Shown here: positions 16,620 to 25,768 of the stretch, one piece after another
How positions within the stretch are numbered: position 1 is the stretch's first letter
How the letters are laid out: every line of letters starts with the position of its first letter
Assembly (NCBI RefSeq): GCF_016862215.1
Contig: NZ_BOMN01000111.1
Location: 84,438 to 148,437 of the forward strand
Source: Winogradskya humida
Lineage (GTDB): Bacteria; Actinomycetota; Actinomycetes; Mycobacteriales; Micromonosporaceae
Length of the DNA: 64,000 bases
Direction: 5' to 3'
Position numbers and translations under genes: made by a program
The notes under the pieces: generated by a model
Databases searched by the model: none
Told to the model about the DNA's origin: nothing
What the model saw: the letters and a program-made list of their open reading frames with translations, nothing else

Positions 16620-17504
16620 ATGGATCATCTCGAGACGCGGCAGCTCCGATACTTCGTGGCGGTGGCCGAGGAGCAGCATTTCGGGCGGGCCGCGCAACGG
16701 CTGGGCATGGCCCAGCCGCCGCTGTCCCGGGCGATCCGCGACCTCGAGAGGCAGCTCGGCGTGCAGTTGCTGGTCCGTACCAGTCGTCGGGTCGCTCTCA
16801 CCCCGGCCGGTCAAACCCTGCTGGACGAGGCCCGGATCGCCCTGGACGCCGTAGCCACGGCCGGGAACCGGACCCGTCACGCCGGACAGGACGTGCCCGC
16901 GTTGCGGCTGGCGCTCAAAGCCGACCACGACGCCGGACTGCTCCCGAAAATTCTTGACGCCTACGACGTCCTGCCGGTGAGACTGCTGCTGGGCGGATAC
17001 GGCGAGCAACTACCGGCTCTGCACGACGGACGGGCCGACGTGGCACTGATGACGACGCCGTTCGACGAGCGCGGGCTCGACAGCGAGCCACTGATCACCG
17101 GGCCGCGCCTGGTGGCAATGGCCGCGTCGGACCCGCTGGCCGCGCGTACCAGTCTGCGGCTGGCCGACCTGGCCGGGCGGCTCCTTCCCTACGGCACACC
17201 GGCCGAGAAGGGCTTTCCGAAGCCACCTTTCGATCCTCACGAACCGCTGGACCACTCGCAGATCTTCAGTCTGATCGAGGTGGGCAGCACGGTCTGGTAC
17301 CTGCCCGTCTGGCTGGCCGAGCGCTTTGCCCGGCCCGGCATCGCATACCGTCCCGTGGAAGAGCTGGAACCGGCCACCCTGACGGTCGCCTGGCCGGCCC
17401 GGTCACGCTCCGCCGCCGTGGCCGCCTTCGTGCGGACCGCCCAGCGGGTCGCCCGCGAGACCGCGCCGTACGACAACCTGTTTCCTCTGGTGCATCCGGT
17501 GTGA
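16620..17504 (+). CDS. LysR-family transcriptional regulator
   Basis: 294 residues. The N-terminal winged helix (LRYFVAVAEEQHFGRAAQRLGMAQPPLSRAIRDLE) is followed by a periplasmic-binding-fold effector domain. The ATG at 16620 places the HTH at the expected position. It is likely regulator of the divergent SDR gene. Convergent with the secreted discoidin-domain gene across a hairpin. Confidence 0.9.
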   Translation: MDHLETRQLRYFVAVAEEQHFGRAAQRLGMAQPPLSRAIRDLERQLGVQLLVRTSRRVALTPAGQTLLDEARIALDAVATAGNRTRHAGQDVPALRLALKADHDAGLLPKILDAYDVLPVRLLLGGYGEQLPALHDGRADVALMTTPFDERGLDSEPLITGPRLVAMAASDPLAARTSLRLADLAGRLLPYGTPAEKGFPKPPFDPHEPLDHSQIFSLIEVGSTVWYLPVWLAERFARPGIAYRPVEELEPATLTVAWPARSRSAAVAAFVRTAQRVARETAPYDNLFPLVHPV

Positions 17505-17608
17505 CGCGGTGCGGTTGCCACCCACGACGACAGGCCCGGCGGAGCCATCGTGGATCTCCTGACCTACTGATCACCATGTGTGCATCGGCCGTCTCCGGGA
17601 CGGTTGTC

Positions 17609-17652
17609 GGGCAGCGGGCCGCTCGGTAGGGGTACCGGGCGGCCCACTGCCC
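17609..17652. terminator. Hairpin terminator between convergent genes
   Basis: Long imperfect inverted repeat: GGGCAG-C-GGGCCGCTCGGTA pairs with TACCGGGCGGCCC-A-CTGCCC around a GGGG loop, with two mismatches. It lies in the 178-bp gap between the LysR and secreted-protein genes. The rest of that gap shows nothing else recognisable. Confidence 0.65.
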
Positions 17653-17682
17653 CGTAGGCAGTTGATGCGTCGGTCGATCTGA

Positions 17683-19245
17683 TCAGCTTCCGTACGCCTC
17701 GAGCTCGTTGACGCGTACGTAACCGGGCTGCGCGAGTGGCCCGCTGAGGCCGACGACCCGCAGGATCCGCGTACTGCGGGGCGCCACCGGGATGACCACT
17801 GACACGGCGGTGTTGGCCCGGACCTGTCCGATGGTGACGAAGAAGGATCCGTCCCAGGCCTGGACGTCGAAGTCGCGGATCGGGTAGCTCGCGGTGGTGT
17901 ACACGATCACGCGGCCCAAAGTCCGGTCCACGGGGAACGTGACCTGGACCCACTGCGGTGGTGCTGTGTGGTACGCGTTCGCCCAGCTGTTGGCCTCGCC
18001 CAGGCTGGTGCTCGTTGATCCGTCGTTGACGCGTTCCGGTGCGTATCCGGTGTAGGTGGTGGAGGCTGTGGCTGTCGCATTGCGGGAGAAGTTCTCCGGC
18101 AGGATGCCACCGGCGCTGCAGACGTTCCAGTGCACCGGCCCGGCGGTGTACTCCGTCGTCGTCAACTCGGTGAAGCCGACCATGCTGAGCCCGGCCATGT
18201 CGTCGTGGTTGCTGAGTGTCCATTTGACGTCGGCCGACAGTTTGAGGATCTTGAGCAGCTCGACGCCGAGACCGAAACCGATCGTGACCGAGTTACCCGG
18301 GTCGTGCTCGTACCACTTGTAGGCCCAGCCGTCGCCGCCGGATGCGCGGATCCAGGTGGTGATGAACTCGTCGAGGTTGACCCAGTTCCTGGCGGCCTTA
18401 CGTTTGACGTTGTACGCGGCCTCCTTGATCACGGTGCCGCCCTGGCCCATGATCACCAGGCGCATTTCCAGCTTGCCGCTCCACCAGGGCTCGAGGCTGC
18501 CCGGATCCGGCACCTTGAAGCGCTGAAGGTATTCCATGCCCTGGTCATAGCGCTGACCGTTCGGGGTGCAGACGACCATCGGGGTGTTGACCGGCTCGCG
18601 CGCCGCCGTCGGCGTTGACGGGGGAGTGCCCGGCTGGCCCGCCACGGAGACGACACCGGTGTCGTCGTTCTCGTCGACGGCGAGGACCCATACCTCGTTG
18701 GTCAGCACGTACGTCTCGTCGATGGCGGCGACCGCGGTGACCAGGGTGCCTGCCGTGCCGAGGCGGTAGCCGGGCACGCTGGTGGTTGTCTCGTCAGCGC
18801 GGGTGTAGGTCATGGTCACGACGCGGGCGGCGGAGACGCCGTCGCCGTAGTTCGGGATGTAGATCTTCGCCGGGTAGGCGGTGCCGTTGACGTTGTCGAG
18901 CTGGGCGGCTGCTGCCTTGAACGCCAGCCAGGTGGCGGACGCCGGATCGACCCATTCGCGTTCTTCGGCCTCGAAGATCACCGAGGAGAGCGCCACTTCG
19001 CTGTCACCGGCTGACCCGGCGGCGGCTGTGCTGCGGATCCAGGCTGCCAGTGAGGTGTTCTGTACGACGGTCAGCGCCGGCAGAAGCAGATTTTGCAGGC
19101 GGGTCTCGATGACCGTGGCGGTGTCGACGACCAGCGGTGCCGGCGCCGCTGCGGCCGGCCCTGCGGTCACGAGCGTGACCGGGGCCAGCATCGTCATGAT
19201 GACGCCGGCGATCAGCGCCGGCCACCATTTCCTGATCGGACTCAC
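17683..19245 (-). CDS. Secreted protein with C-terminal discoidin (F5/8 type C)-like domain
   Basis: 520 residues with a clear Sec signal peptide (MSPIRKWW, hydrophobic run, cut around AGPAAAAPAP). The middle 350 residues match no family I recognise. They include a segment YPAKIYIPNYGDG and a Trp-rich stretch DGWAYKWYEHDPG. The last 130 residues look like a galactose-binding discoidin domain (NATATASTTYTGYAPERVNDG, QWVQVTFP, ELEAYGS). It is likely an extracellular carbohydrate- or surface-binding protein and is not obviously part of either cluster. Confidence 0.8.
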   Translation of the reverse strand: MSPIRKWWPALIAGVIMTMLAPVTLVTAGPAAAAPAPLVVDTATVIETRLQNLLLPALTVVQNTSLAAWIRSTAAAGSAGDSEVALSSVIFEAEEREWVDPASATWLAFKAAAAQLDNVNGTAYPAKIYIPNYGDGVSAARVVTMTYTRADETTTSVPGYRLGTAGTLVTAVAAIDETYVLTNEVWVLAVDENDDTGVVSVAGQPGTPPSTPTAAREPVNTPMVVCTPNGQRYDQGMEYLQRFKVPDPGSLEPWWSGKLEMRLVIMGQGGTVIKEAAYNVKRKAARNWVNLDEFITTWIRASGGDGWAYKWYEHDPGNSVTIGFGLGVELLKILKLSADVKWTLSNHDDMAGLSMVGFTELTTTEYTAGPVHWNVCSAGGILPENFSRNATATASTTYTGYAPERVNDGSTSTSLGEANSWANAYHTAPPQWVQVTFPVDRTLGRVIVYTTASYPIRDFDVQAWDGSFFVTIGQVRANTAVSVVIPVAPRSTRILRVVGLSGPLAQPGYVRVNELEAYGS

Positions 19246-19294
19246 GGTGAAACCTCCCGTATCCTTGCGCCCGTTCCGGAGGTCGAAACGAACA

Positions 19295-19310
19295 TCCGAA
19301 TACTTTCGGA
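19295..19310. promoter_or_regulatory. Palindromic operator candidate upstream of the secreted-protein gene
   Basis: TCCGAA-TACT-TTCGGA is a perfect 6-bp inverted repeat with a 4-base spacer. It lies in the 117-bp gap between the LAL regulator stop and the secreted-protein start, about 50 bases upstream of the latter. Binding factor unknown. Confidence 0.35.
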
Positions 19311-19362
19311 CACGGGCCGATCACACCGCGTACGTCGAACATGGGTGAACACCGGTGAACGC

Positions 19363-22167
19363 TCAGCCGGCCGGCTCCGTGAATCGCCGGGCCAGCGCGG
19401 TCCGGGTGGCGACCTTGAGCTTCTGGAAAACCCGGGACAGATGCGTCTCGACGGTACGGGGACTCAGGAACAACTGGTCCGCGACCTGTTGGTTGGTCAT
19501 GCCCTGGGCGACCAGTTCGGCGATCTCACGTTCACGGGCGGAGAGCTGCCCGGCGCCGGAGCGGATCGTCTGGGCGCCGGCCCGCCGCTGCTCCCGGGAG
19601 ACCATCGAGGCCAGCCACGGCGCGCCACAGGCGTCGAACAGCTCCCGCGCGGCGCCGAGCGCCAGTTTCGCACCACGCAGGTCACCGCCGCCGGTGCGGG
19701 CCTGTGCGAGCACCAACTGCGCGAAGGCCTCACCGATGGGAATGGCCGCGACCCGGAACCGCTCGACAGCCTGCGTCGCGTGCCCTACGGCGGCGGCGTG
19801 TTCGCCGCGTGCGGTGGCCAGCACCGCCCCGGCCCGAGCCACGCACCCGGACTGCGCGGGCGGTGCTCCGGCCCGGCTGAGAGTGGCGGCTCGTTCGTAC
19901 CATTCGGCGGCCGCGGCCAGGTCACCGCAGATCGCCTCGGCCTGGGCCCGCATCGCGTACGTGGAGATCACGTTGGGACCCAGGCCGGACGGGTCCGCGG
20001 GCACCCGCGACCGCAGCAGCTGCCGGCACTGCTCCGCCTCGCCGATCGAGAGCAGGATCTCCGCGAGGCCATGGTCGAGCATCGTGCGCCACCACAGCGC
20101 CCGCAGCGGCGGACCGCTCAGCGCCTCGGCCACCGCCGCGGTCACCGCCTGCGGTCCGTCGCGCCAGAGCAGCGGCCGGGCCCGTACGCCGCGTAGGAAC
20201 GCCCTGGTCTCCGCGCCACCGACGTACTGGGCGATCTCGGTGGCATCAGTGGCGTCGGCAATGGCCTGACCGACCTCGCCGAGCCGGATCCGGATCGCCG
20301 CCCGGATCGCGTAATTCATCGGGATGGCATGGTGACGGCCGAACCGGCGCGCCACCCGCAGTCCCCGGTCGAGGCGCCGGATCGCTGTGGTGTGCCGATC
20401 CAGCAGGAACTCGCCCCAGGCCAGCGGCACCACCACAGCGAGGTCGTCGCTGAGCTGCGGGTCGCTCAACGCGTCGACGAGGTGGGCGGCGCGGTCCAGC
20501 AGCCGGTGCCCGAGCACGAAATCACATCGGTAGAGGGCGCAGACCGCGAGCAGGGTGACCGCCACTGCCGGAATGCCGGGCCGGGCGGGTGGGTCGCACA
20601 CCCGCAGCGCCTCGGTGGCATGCGCGGCGCAGGCAGCCAGCCTCCCGTCGTGCAGCTCGGTGCTGGCGAGTTCGAGCAGCAACTCCGCGCGTCCGGCGGC
20701 CCCGGCCCGGGGCAGCTCGGCTATCAGGATCGCCCCGGCCTCGGACAGGTTACCCAGCGTGCGCTCGGCGTCGGCCAGTAGCACCACCACGGCGGTACGC
20801 CGCCCGGGACCGGCCGTGGACAGCAGCTCATGCAACAGGGTCCGGCTCTGCTCCGTACGCCCCGACACCGCCAGCGCCTCACAGAGCGCCAGCCGCAGGT
20901 CGTCGCGGGTCGCCGCGAATTCGGGGCGGAACGGCAGGGCGCGCAGCGCCGCGCCCAGCCAGCGGATTGCGGTTGCCGGCGCGGTCGCGAGAGCCTGCTT
21001 GCCGGCGACGGTCAGCAGCTGTGCGCCGTCGAGGTCGCCGGCGCGTACTGCGTGCTCCAGGTGAGCGGCACGGCGGGCAGGTGCGGCGTCACGCGTCCGG
21101 AGGTGCTCCGCAGCCCGCCGGTGCGCACCAGTGCGCCATCCCGGGCCGGCCGCGTGGTAGGCCGCAGCCCGTATCAGCGGGTGCCGGAAACTCAGGCCCC
21201 GCTCGTCGGCCGCGAGCACCGCGGCCTCCGCCAGGACATCCAGTGCGGCCTCGGTGGTGCTGTCGGGGAGTTCGGCGATCGCAGCGACCAGTGCCGGGTC
21301 GGTGGCGTCCCCGGCGACCGCCGCCGCATGCGCGATCCGCTGTGGCATCTCGGCCAGCCCGCGCAACTCGTCAGCGATGAGCCGGTCGAGCGCCGCCGTC
21401 AGCACGCCCCGTCCCGGCATGCCCGGTCCGGCAGACGACGCGGGCGGCCCGAACGGTGCGGGTGTCAGGGCGTCAGGCTCGGGTACGTCGGGCAGCGCAG
21501 CCAGCATCCCCAGGAACAAGGGGTTACCGCCGCTGGCGGCGTGCAGGCGTCGCCTGCGTCCCGGGGAAGCGTCACCGGTCAGCCACGCGTCAACCTCCAC
21601 GACGCTCAGCGGGCCAAGACTCACCTGGTGCACGGGTGCGTCCGCCTCGGTCAGCGATCGGATCAGCCGGGGTGGAAACCGGCCGGTCCGTGCGGCCATG
21701 CCGATCAGGACCGGGCCCGGCGGTGCATGCCGGATCAGGTAGTCGAAGACCTCCACGGATGCCTCGTCGGCCCAGTGCGCGTCGTCGAACAGAAGCAGCA
21801 GGCCATCGGGGCTCGCGGCCTCGGCCAGCGCGGCCCGGACCGCCCGGTGCAGTCGGTGCCGTTCCAGCGCGCTGGCCGAAACATCCTCGATCCCGTTGGT
21901 GAAGAGCCTGTGCAGGCCCGCCAGACGGTTGTTGTCATCGGTCGCATCCAGCCAGACCCCGAACGGCAGGCTGCGCTCGAACTGGGTGGACCGTCCGAGC
22001 AGGACAGTCCGTCCGCGGTCCGCTGCCAGCTGGGCGAAAGCACCCAGCAGCCGGGACTTGCCGATTCCCGGTTCACCCTCGACGGTCAGGAACACGGGCC
22101 CGTTCACCGGCAGCTGAGCGGCCATACCAGCCATCTCTTCGTCACGCCCCACCAACGATGCGATCAC
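19363..22167 (-). CDS. LuxR-family large ATP-binding (LAL) transcriptional regulator
   Basis: 934 residues. N-terminal AAA/STAND ATPase with Walker A GEPGIGKSRLL (about residue 35) and Walker B LLLLFDDAHWAD, a long helical-repeat middle, and a C-terminal LuxR helix-turn-helix LSAREREIAELVAQGMTNQQVADQ. The GTG start is the first in-frame start before the VGRDEE motif. LAL proteins commonly activate actinomycete clusters; this one lies between two clusters and its target is not evident. Confidence 0.93.
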   Translation of the reverse strand: MIASLVGRDEEMAGMAAQLPVNGPVFLTVEGEPGIGKSRLLGAFAQLAADRGRTVLLGRSTQFERSLPFGVWLDATDDNNRLAGLHRLFTNGIEDVSASALERHRLHRAVRAALAEAASPDGLLLLFDDAHWADEASVEVFDYLIRHAPPGPVLIGMAARTGRFPPRLIRSLTEADAPVHQVSLGPLSVVEVDAWLTGDASPGRRRRLHAASGGNPLFLGMLAALPDVPEPDALTPAPFGPPASSAGPGMPGRGVLTAALDRLIADELRGLAEMPQRIAHAAAVAGDATDPALVAAIAELPDSTTEAALDVLAEAAVLAADERGLSFRHPLIRAAAYHAAGPGWRTGAHRRAAEHLRTRDAAPARRAAHLEHAVRAGDLDGAQLLTVAGKQALATAPATAIRWLGAALRALPFRPEFAATRDDLRLALCEALAVSGRTEQSRTLLHELLSTAGPGRRTAVVVLLADAERTLGNLSEAGAILIAELPRAGAAGRAELLLELASTELHDGRLAACAAHATEALRVCDPPARPGIPAVAVTLLAVCALYRCDFVLGHRLLDRAAHLVDALSDPQLSDDLAVVVPLAWGEFLLDRHTTAIRRLDRGLRVARRFGRHHAIPMNYAIRAAIRIRLGEVGQAIADATDATEIAQYVGGAETRAFLRGVRARPLLWRDGPQAVTAAVAEALSGPPLRALWWRTMLDHGLAEILLSIGEAEQCRQLLRSRVPADPSGLGPNVISTYAMRAQAEAICGDLAAAAEWYERAATLSRAGAPPAQSGCVARAGAVLATARGEHAAAVGHATQAVERFRVAAIPIGEAFAQLVLAQARTGGGDLRGAKLALGAARELFDACGAPWLASMVSREQRRAGAQTIRSGAGQLSAREREIAELVAQGMTNQQVADQLFLSPRTVETHLSRVFQKLKVATRTALARRFTEPAG

Positions 22168-22276
22168 AAGCAGTCACTCTAATGATGGTGTGCGGTTACG
22201 TAGATCCCCGGATGCTCCGCCGCGATGTCCGGATCATGATCGGTCGATCGATGTCGATCGAAGGGTGGCGCCGTCC

Positions 22277-23593
22277 ATGCGTACGAGCCTCATGACAGAA
22301 CTGCCCGAACTGGCCCTGCTGCTACGCGACCTGCGCCGCCGGCAGGCTCGCCGCCGCAACCGCCCGGAACTGACGTACCGGCAACTGGCCGCAGAGACCG
22401 GCTGGTCGCTGGGCATCATCGCCGGCTACTTCGGCGGCACCGCCCTTGCCCCGACCGATCGGTTCGACATCCTTGTCACGCTGCTCGACGCCACCCCCGC
22501 GGAGCGCGGAACGCTGGCCACCATCCGCGATCGGGTGCAGGATTCACGGCGCAGGGGCAGCTGGCGACTACCGATTCCCCGACAACTGCCGGGCCGCTAC
22601 GCCCCGCTCGCCGGGCGCGACGGGCACCTCGCCATCCTGGACGACGTTCGCGGCGACGGTGCGGTGCTGATGATCACCGGTATGCCCGGCGTAGGGAAGA
22701 GCGCACTGGCCACCCACTGGGCACATCGACGGGCCGCAAGGTTCCCCGACGGGCAGCTCCACCTCAACCTGCACGGCTTTGACTTCCCACACCACCCGGC
22801 CGACCCGGCCACCCTGCTCGGCGAGATCCTGGACGCGTTCGGGGCGGATACGGCACACCGGCCGACCGGAGTCGCAGCTCTGGCCGGCCTCACCCGCAGC
22901 ACGCTCGCCCGCCGCCGGGCCCTGCTCGTGCTCGACGACGCACACGACGCCGAGCAGGTACGTCCGCTGCTGCCCGGCGCGGCCGGCTGCCTCACGGTGA
23001 TCACCAGCCGTAACCCGCTGACCGGCCTGGCCGCCACGGAAGGCGCTCAGGCTGTGATGCTGGGCCCGCTGTCTCTGCAGGAGGCTCGCGACCTGTTCTT
23101 CCGGCGGCTCGGCCCGAGGCGGGTCGCCGCTGAACCCGGCGCAGTCGACCAGATCATCGCGGATTGCGGAACCCTGCCGCTGGCACTGGCGGTGATGGCG
23201 GGCCGGGCCGTGGCACACCCCACCATGCCGCTGGCAGCCCTGGCCGGAATCCTGCACCACACCGGCCTGGACGCGTTGAGCGCAGCAGACACCGCGGCCG
23301 ACGTCCGGGCGGCGTTTCAACGCTCGTACCAGGCGCTGGACGCACGGGCCGCGGCGTTGTTCAACCGGCTCGGCAACCATCGGGGCCCGGTCCTCGACGC
23401 CGCTGCCGCGACCCGGATAGGTGGCTTCACGCCGGCCGGGAGTCGTATGGTCCTCGCGGAATTGGCCCGCACCGGCCTGCTCGTCGAGCAGGCCCCTGAC
23501 TGGTACGCGATGCACGAGCTGGTCCGGGCGTACGCGGCCGAGACGCGGCATCCGCGAGGAAGTGACCGGGTGGCCCACCACGAACAGTGCTGA
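22277..23593 (+). CDS. NB-ARC domain regulator with N-terminal helix-turn-helix, short form
   Basis: About 438 residues. An N-terminal XRE-like HTH (LTYRQLAAETGWSLGIIAGYF) precedes an NB-ARC STAND ATPase with Walker A GMPGVGKSALA, Walker B LLVLDDAHDAEQV, the GLPL-like TLPLALAVM and the MHD-like YAMHELVRAYA. It ends directly after the winged-helix part, whereas AfsR-type relatives carry a further 300 or more residues of TPR repeats, so it is either a short form or truncated. ATG 22277 follows AAGGGTGG; an in-frame start at 22190 is possible. Divergent from the LAL regulator. Confidence 0.82.
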   Translation: MRTSLMTELPELALLLRDLRRRQARRRNRPELTYRQLAAETGWSLGIIAGYFGGTALAPTDRFDILVTLLDATPAERGTLATIRDRVQDSRRRGSWRLPIPRQLPGRYAPLAGRDGHLAILDDVRGDGAVLMITGMPGVGKSALATHWAHRRAARFPDGQLHLNLHGFDFPHHPADPATLLGEILDAFGADTAHRPTGVAALAGLTRSTLARRRALLVLDDAHDAEQVRPLLPGAAGCLTVITSRNPLTGLAATEGAQAVMLGPLSLQEARDLFFRRLGPRRVAAEPGAVDQIIADCGTLPLALAVMAGRAVAHPTMPLAALAGILHHTGLDALSAADTAADVRAAFQRSYQALDARAAALFNRLGNHRGPVLDAAAATRIGGFTPAGSRMVLAELARTGLLVEQAPDWYAMHELVRAYAAETRHPRGSDRVAHHEQC

Positions 23594-23632
23594 TCCAGGT
23601 GGTCGAACCACCCCGCCCCCGGCGCCTGGACC

Positions 23633-24496
23633 ATGATCGCTACCGTGGGTCATGTGATTCAGCCGACGGACGGTCACGTACACACCGAATTCTCCTGGGA
23701 TGCTCCGGGTGGCTCCATGGAACGGACCTGCGCACGCGCGGTGCAGCTCGGTCTGCCGGCCGTGGCGTTCACCGAGCACGTCGACTACTCCCGGTGGACG
23801 GTTGACGAGGTGGTTCTGGAGGGCTCACCGCTGCGGCGCGAGCTGACCGGCCCCGACGGCGTCCTGGTCCCGCCCGAGCTGGACCAGGAGGGCTATCTCG
23901 CCTCGGTCCAGCGGTGCCGGGAGCTGTTCCCGTCGCTGCGCATCATCAGCGGCGTCGAGCTGGGCGAACCCCATTGGAACTCGGTGCCGGTCGCGAAACT
24001 GCTCGGCACCGGCCACTATGAGCGGGTGCTCGGCTCGCTGCACGCGCTGCCCGTCGACGGCCGCCTGGTCGAGGCGAACGCGCTCTACCGGCAGCGGCCT
24101 GCGGTCGAGGTGCTGCGGCTGTACCTGGCCGAGATCGCTGAGCTGATCACCCGTACGGATGCCTTTGAGGTCCTCGCCCACCTGGACTATGCGATCCGGG
24201 GGTGGCCCGCCGAGGCCGGCCCGTTCGACCTGTACGCCTTCGAGGGCGAGTTCCGGCACGCGCTGCGCACCCTCGCCGCCACGGATCGGACGCTGGAGGT
24301 CAACACCCGCATTCCGCTGGCCTCGGAGATCGTTCGCTGGTGGCGCGACGAGGGCGGCAAGGTGGTCACCTTCGGCAGCGACGCCCACGTGCCGGATGAT
24401 GTCGGCACCGGCCTGTCCGCGGCCGTGGACATGGTCGAGGCCCACGGTTTCCGTCCGGGCCGCCACCCGTACGACCGGTGGACCCTCCCAGGGTGA
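23633..24496 (+). CDS. PHP-domain phosphoesterase (histidinol-phosphatase-like)
   Basis: 287-residue polymerase-and-histidinol-phosphatase fold. Metal-binding motifs are DGHVHTEFSWD, FTEHVDYS, SGVELGEP, GSLHALP, LAHLDY and FGSDAHVPDDV. It hydrolyses a phosphomonoester such as histidinol phosphate; exact substrate not known. The GTG at 23654 is an alternative start just before the first motif. It lies next to degraded genes and seems a genomic-background gene. Confidence 0.85.
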   Translation: MIATVGHVIQPTDGHVHTEFSWDAPGGSMERTCARAVQLGLPAVAFTEHVDYSRWTVDEVVLEGSPLRRELTGPDGVLVPPELDQEGYLASVQRCRELFPSLRIISGVELGEPHWNSVPVAKLLGTGHYERVLGSLHALPVDGRLVEANALYRQRPAVEVLRLYLAEIAELITRTDAFEVLAHLDYAIRGWPAEAGPFDLYAFEGEFRHALRTLAATDRTLEVNTRIPLASEIVRWWRDEGGKVVTFGSDAHVPDDVGTGLSAAVDMVEAHGFRPGRHPYDRWTLPG

Positions 24497-24515
24497 TCGT
24501 CGCCCACGGGGCCGG

Positions 24516-25415
24516 CTACCGGGCGGCGGCCGGTGCCGGGGTCGTCCGCCGGTCGAGCCACTCCTGAAAGGCGTCGGCCGGCACGGCCGGGAGACGTAGT
24601 AGCCCTGGATGGCATGGCAGCCGACGGCGTCAAGTTCGGTCCAGGTCGCCATGTCCTCGACGCCTTCCGCGATGACCTGCAGGACGAGGTTGCGTCCGAG
24701 TTCGACGGTGGAGCGCACGATGACGGCGTCGCGTTGGCTGGTGGTCATGTTGCTGACGAACGAGCGGTCGATCTTCAGTTCGTGCACCGGGAGGTTCTTC
24801 AGGTACGCCATCGAGGAGTAGCCGGTGCCGAAGTCGTCGATCGATAGGTGCACGCCGAGGTCGTGGAGCTGCTGCACAACGTGCATAGCGCGCTCGGGGT
24901 CGGCCATGATGGCGCTTTCCGTGATCTCGAGGGTGAGCAGCTGTGCCGGCACCTGCCAGCGGGAGAGCTGGTTGCTGACCTCGGCCGGGAAGTGGAGGTC
25001 GAGCAGCCGGTGGGTGGAGATGTTGACCGCGATGGGGATCTCGTGGTCGGCCCGCAGCCAGGAACGGCACTGCTGCAGCGCCTGGTCGGGCACGAATGTG
25101 GTCAGCGGGGTGATCAGGCCGGTGTGCTCGGCCAGCGGGATGAAATCGTCCGGCCGGATCATTCCGTGCTCCGGATGTTGCCACCTGACCAGCGCCTCGG
25201 CGCTGAGCAGCGCACTGGTCTGGGCGTCCACCTTCGGCTGGTCGTGCAGCACGAGCTGGCCCTGCTCGATGCCCTGGCGCAGGTCGCTCGCGAGGCTGAG
25301 TCTGCGCGGATCGCTGCTGTCCTGAGTCGCGTCGAAGAGCATGTATCCGGAGCGGTTCGTCTTGGCGGCGTACATCGCGATGTCGGCCCGTCGCAACAGC
25401 TGGTCGGCGTTGGTG
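24516..25415 (-). pseudogene. GGDEF-EAL cyclic-di-GMP phosphodiesterase remnant, 5'-truncated and frameshifted
   Basis: Only the last 25 or so residues of a GGDEF domain survive (ADQLLRRADIAMYAAKTN), followed by an almost complete EAL domain (SAEALVRWQHPEHG, VNISTHRL, LEITESAIM, IDDFGTGYSSMAYL, ELKIDRSFV, VIAEGVED). After GYYVSRP the frame breaks. A one-base deletion near 24583 would restore VPADAFQEWLDRRTTP and a natural TAG at 24516-24518. No start codon or N-terminal sensor region is present. The left break is a frameshift and the right break a clean junction with unrelated sequence. Confidence 0.8.
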
Positions 25416-25530
25416 CCGCTCGACGAGGATCTCCCCGAGCCGGGGGACGCCGGTGAGACCTCGGTGTACGGGCAGTGGGCGCAGGTCCGGCTGAGCGGCG
25501 ACACGGTCTTCCTGGCGACCTTCCCCGGTG
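25416..25530 (+). pseudogene. Relic coding fragment of unrecognised family
   Basis: The forward frame reads DEDLPEPGDAGETSVYG..VRLSGDTVFLATF without start or stop, abutting the GGDEF remnant on one side and the DUF6766-like remnant on the other. It looks like the C-terminal part of a secreted or lipoprotein-type actinomycete protein, but I cannot name it. Confidence 0.4.
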
Positions 25531-25768
25531 GGTGGCGGCTCACGGCGTACTCCCACTCGGTCGGGGTCGTCATGGGGTTGAGCTTTCTCGGATCGTGGCT
25601 CGTGCAATGCTCGAGCCGGACTTCTGGAACCGCACGCTGCAGAACTGGCAGTCGGAGCTGCTGGCTGTCGCGTCGATGGCGATCCTGGCGATCTACCTGC
25701 GCCAGCGCGGCTCCTCACAGTCCAAGCCGGTCGGCACCTCCCACGCGGCCACCGGCGTCGAAGGCTGA
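25525..25768 (+). pseudogene. Membrane-protein remnant (resembles C-terminal half of DUF6766 family)
   Basis: A transmembrane segment GGWRLTAYSHSVGVVMGLSF is followed after SWLVQ (ends 25607) by LEPDFWNRTLQNWQSELLAV in a different frame starting at 25610. It then runs to YLRQRGSSQSKPVGTSH and a stop. From memory of the family, about 25 residues normally separate these blocks, so there is an internal deletion plus frameshift, and the N-terminal half is missing. Its 3' end is antisense to the last 18 codons of the adenosine deaminase gene. Confidence 0.6.
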
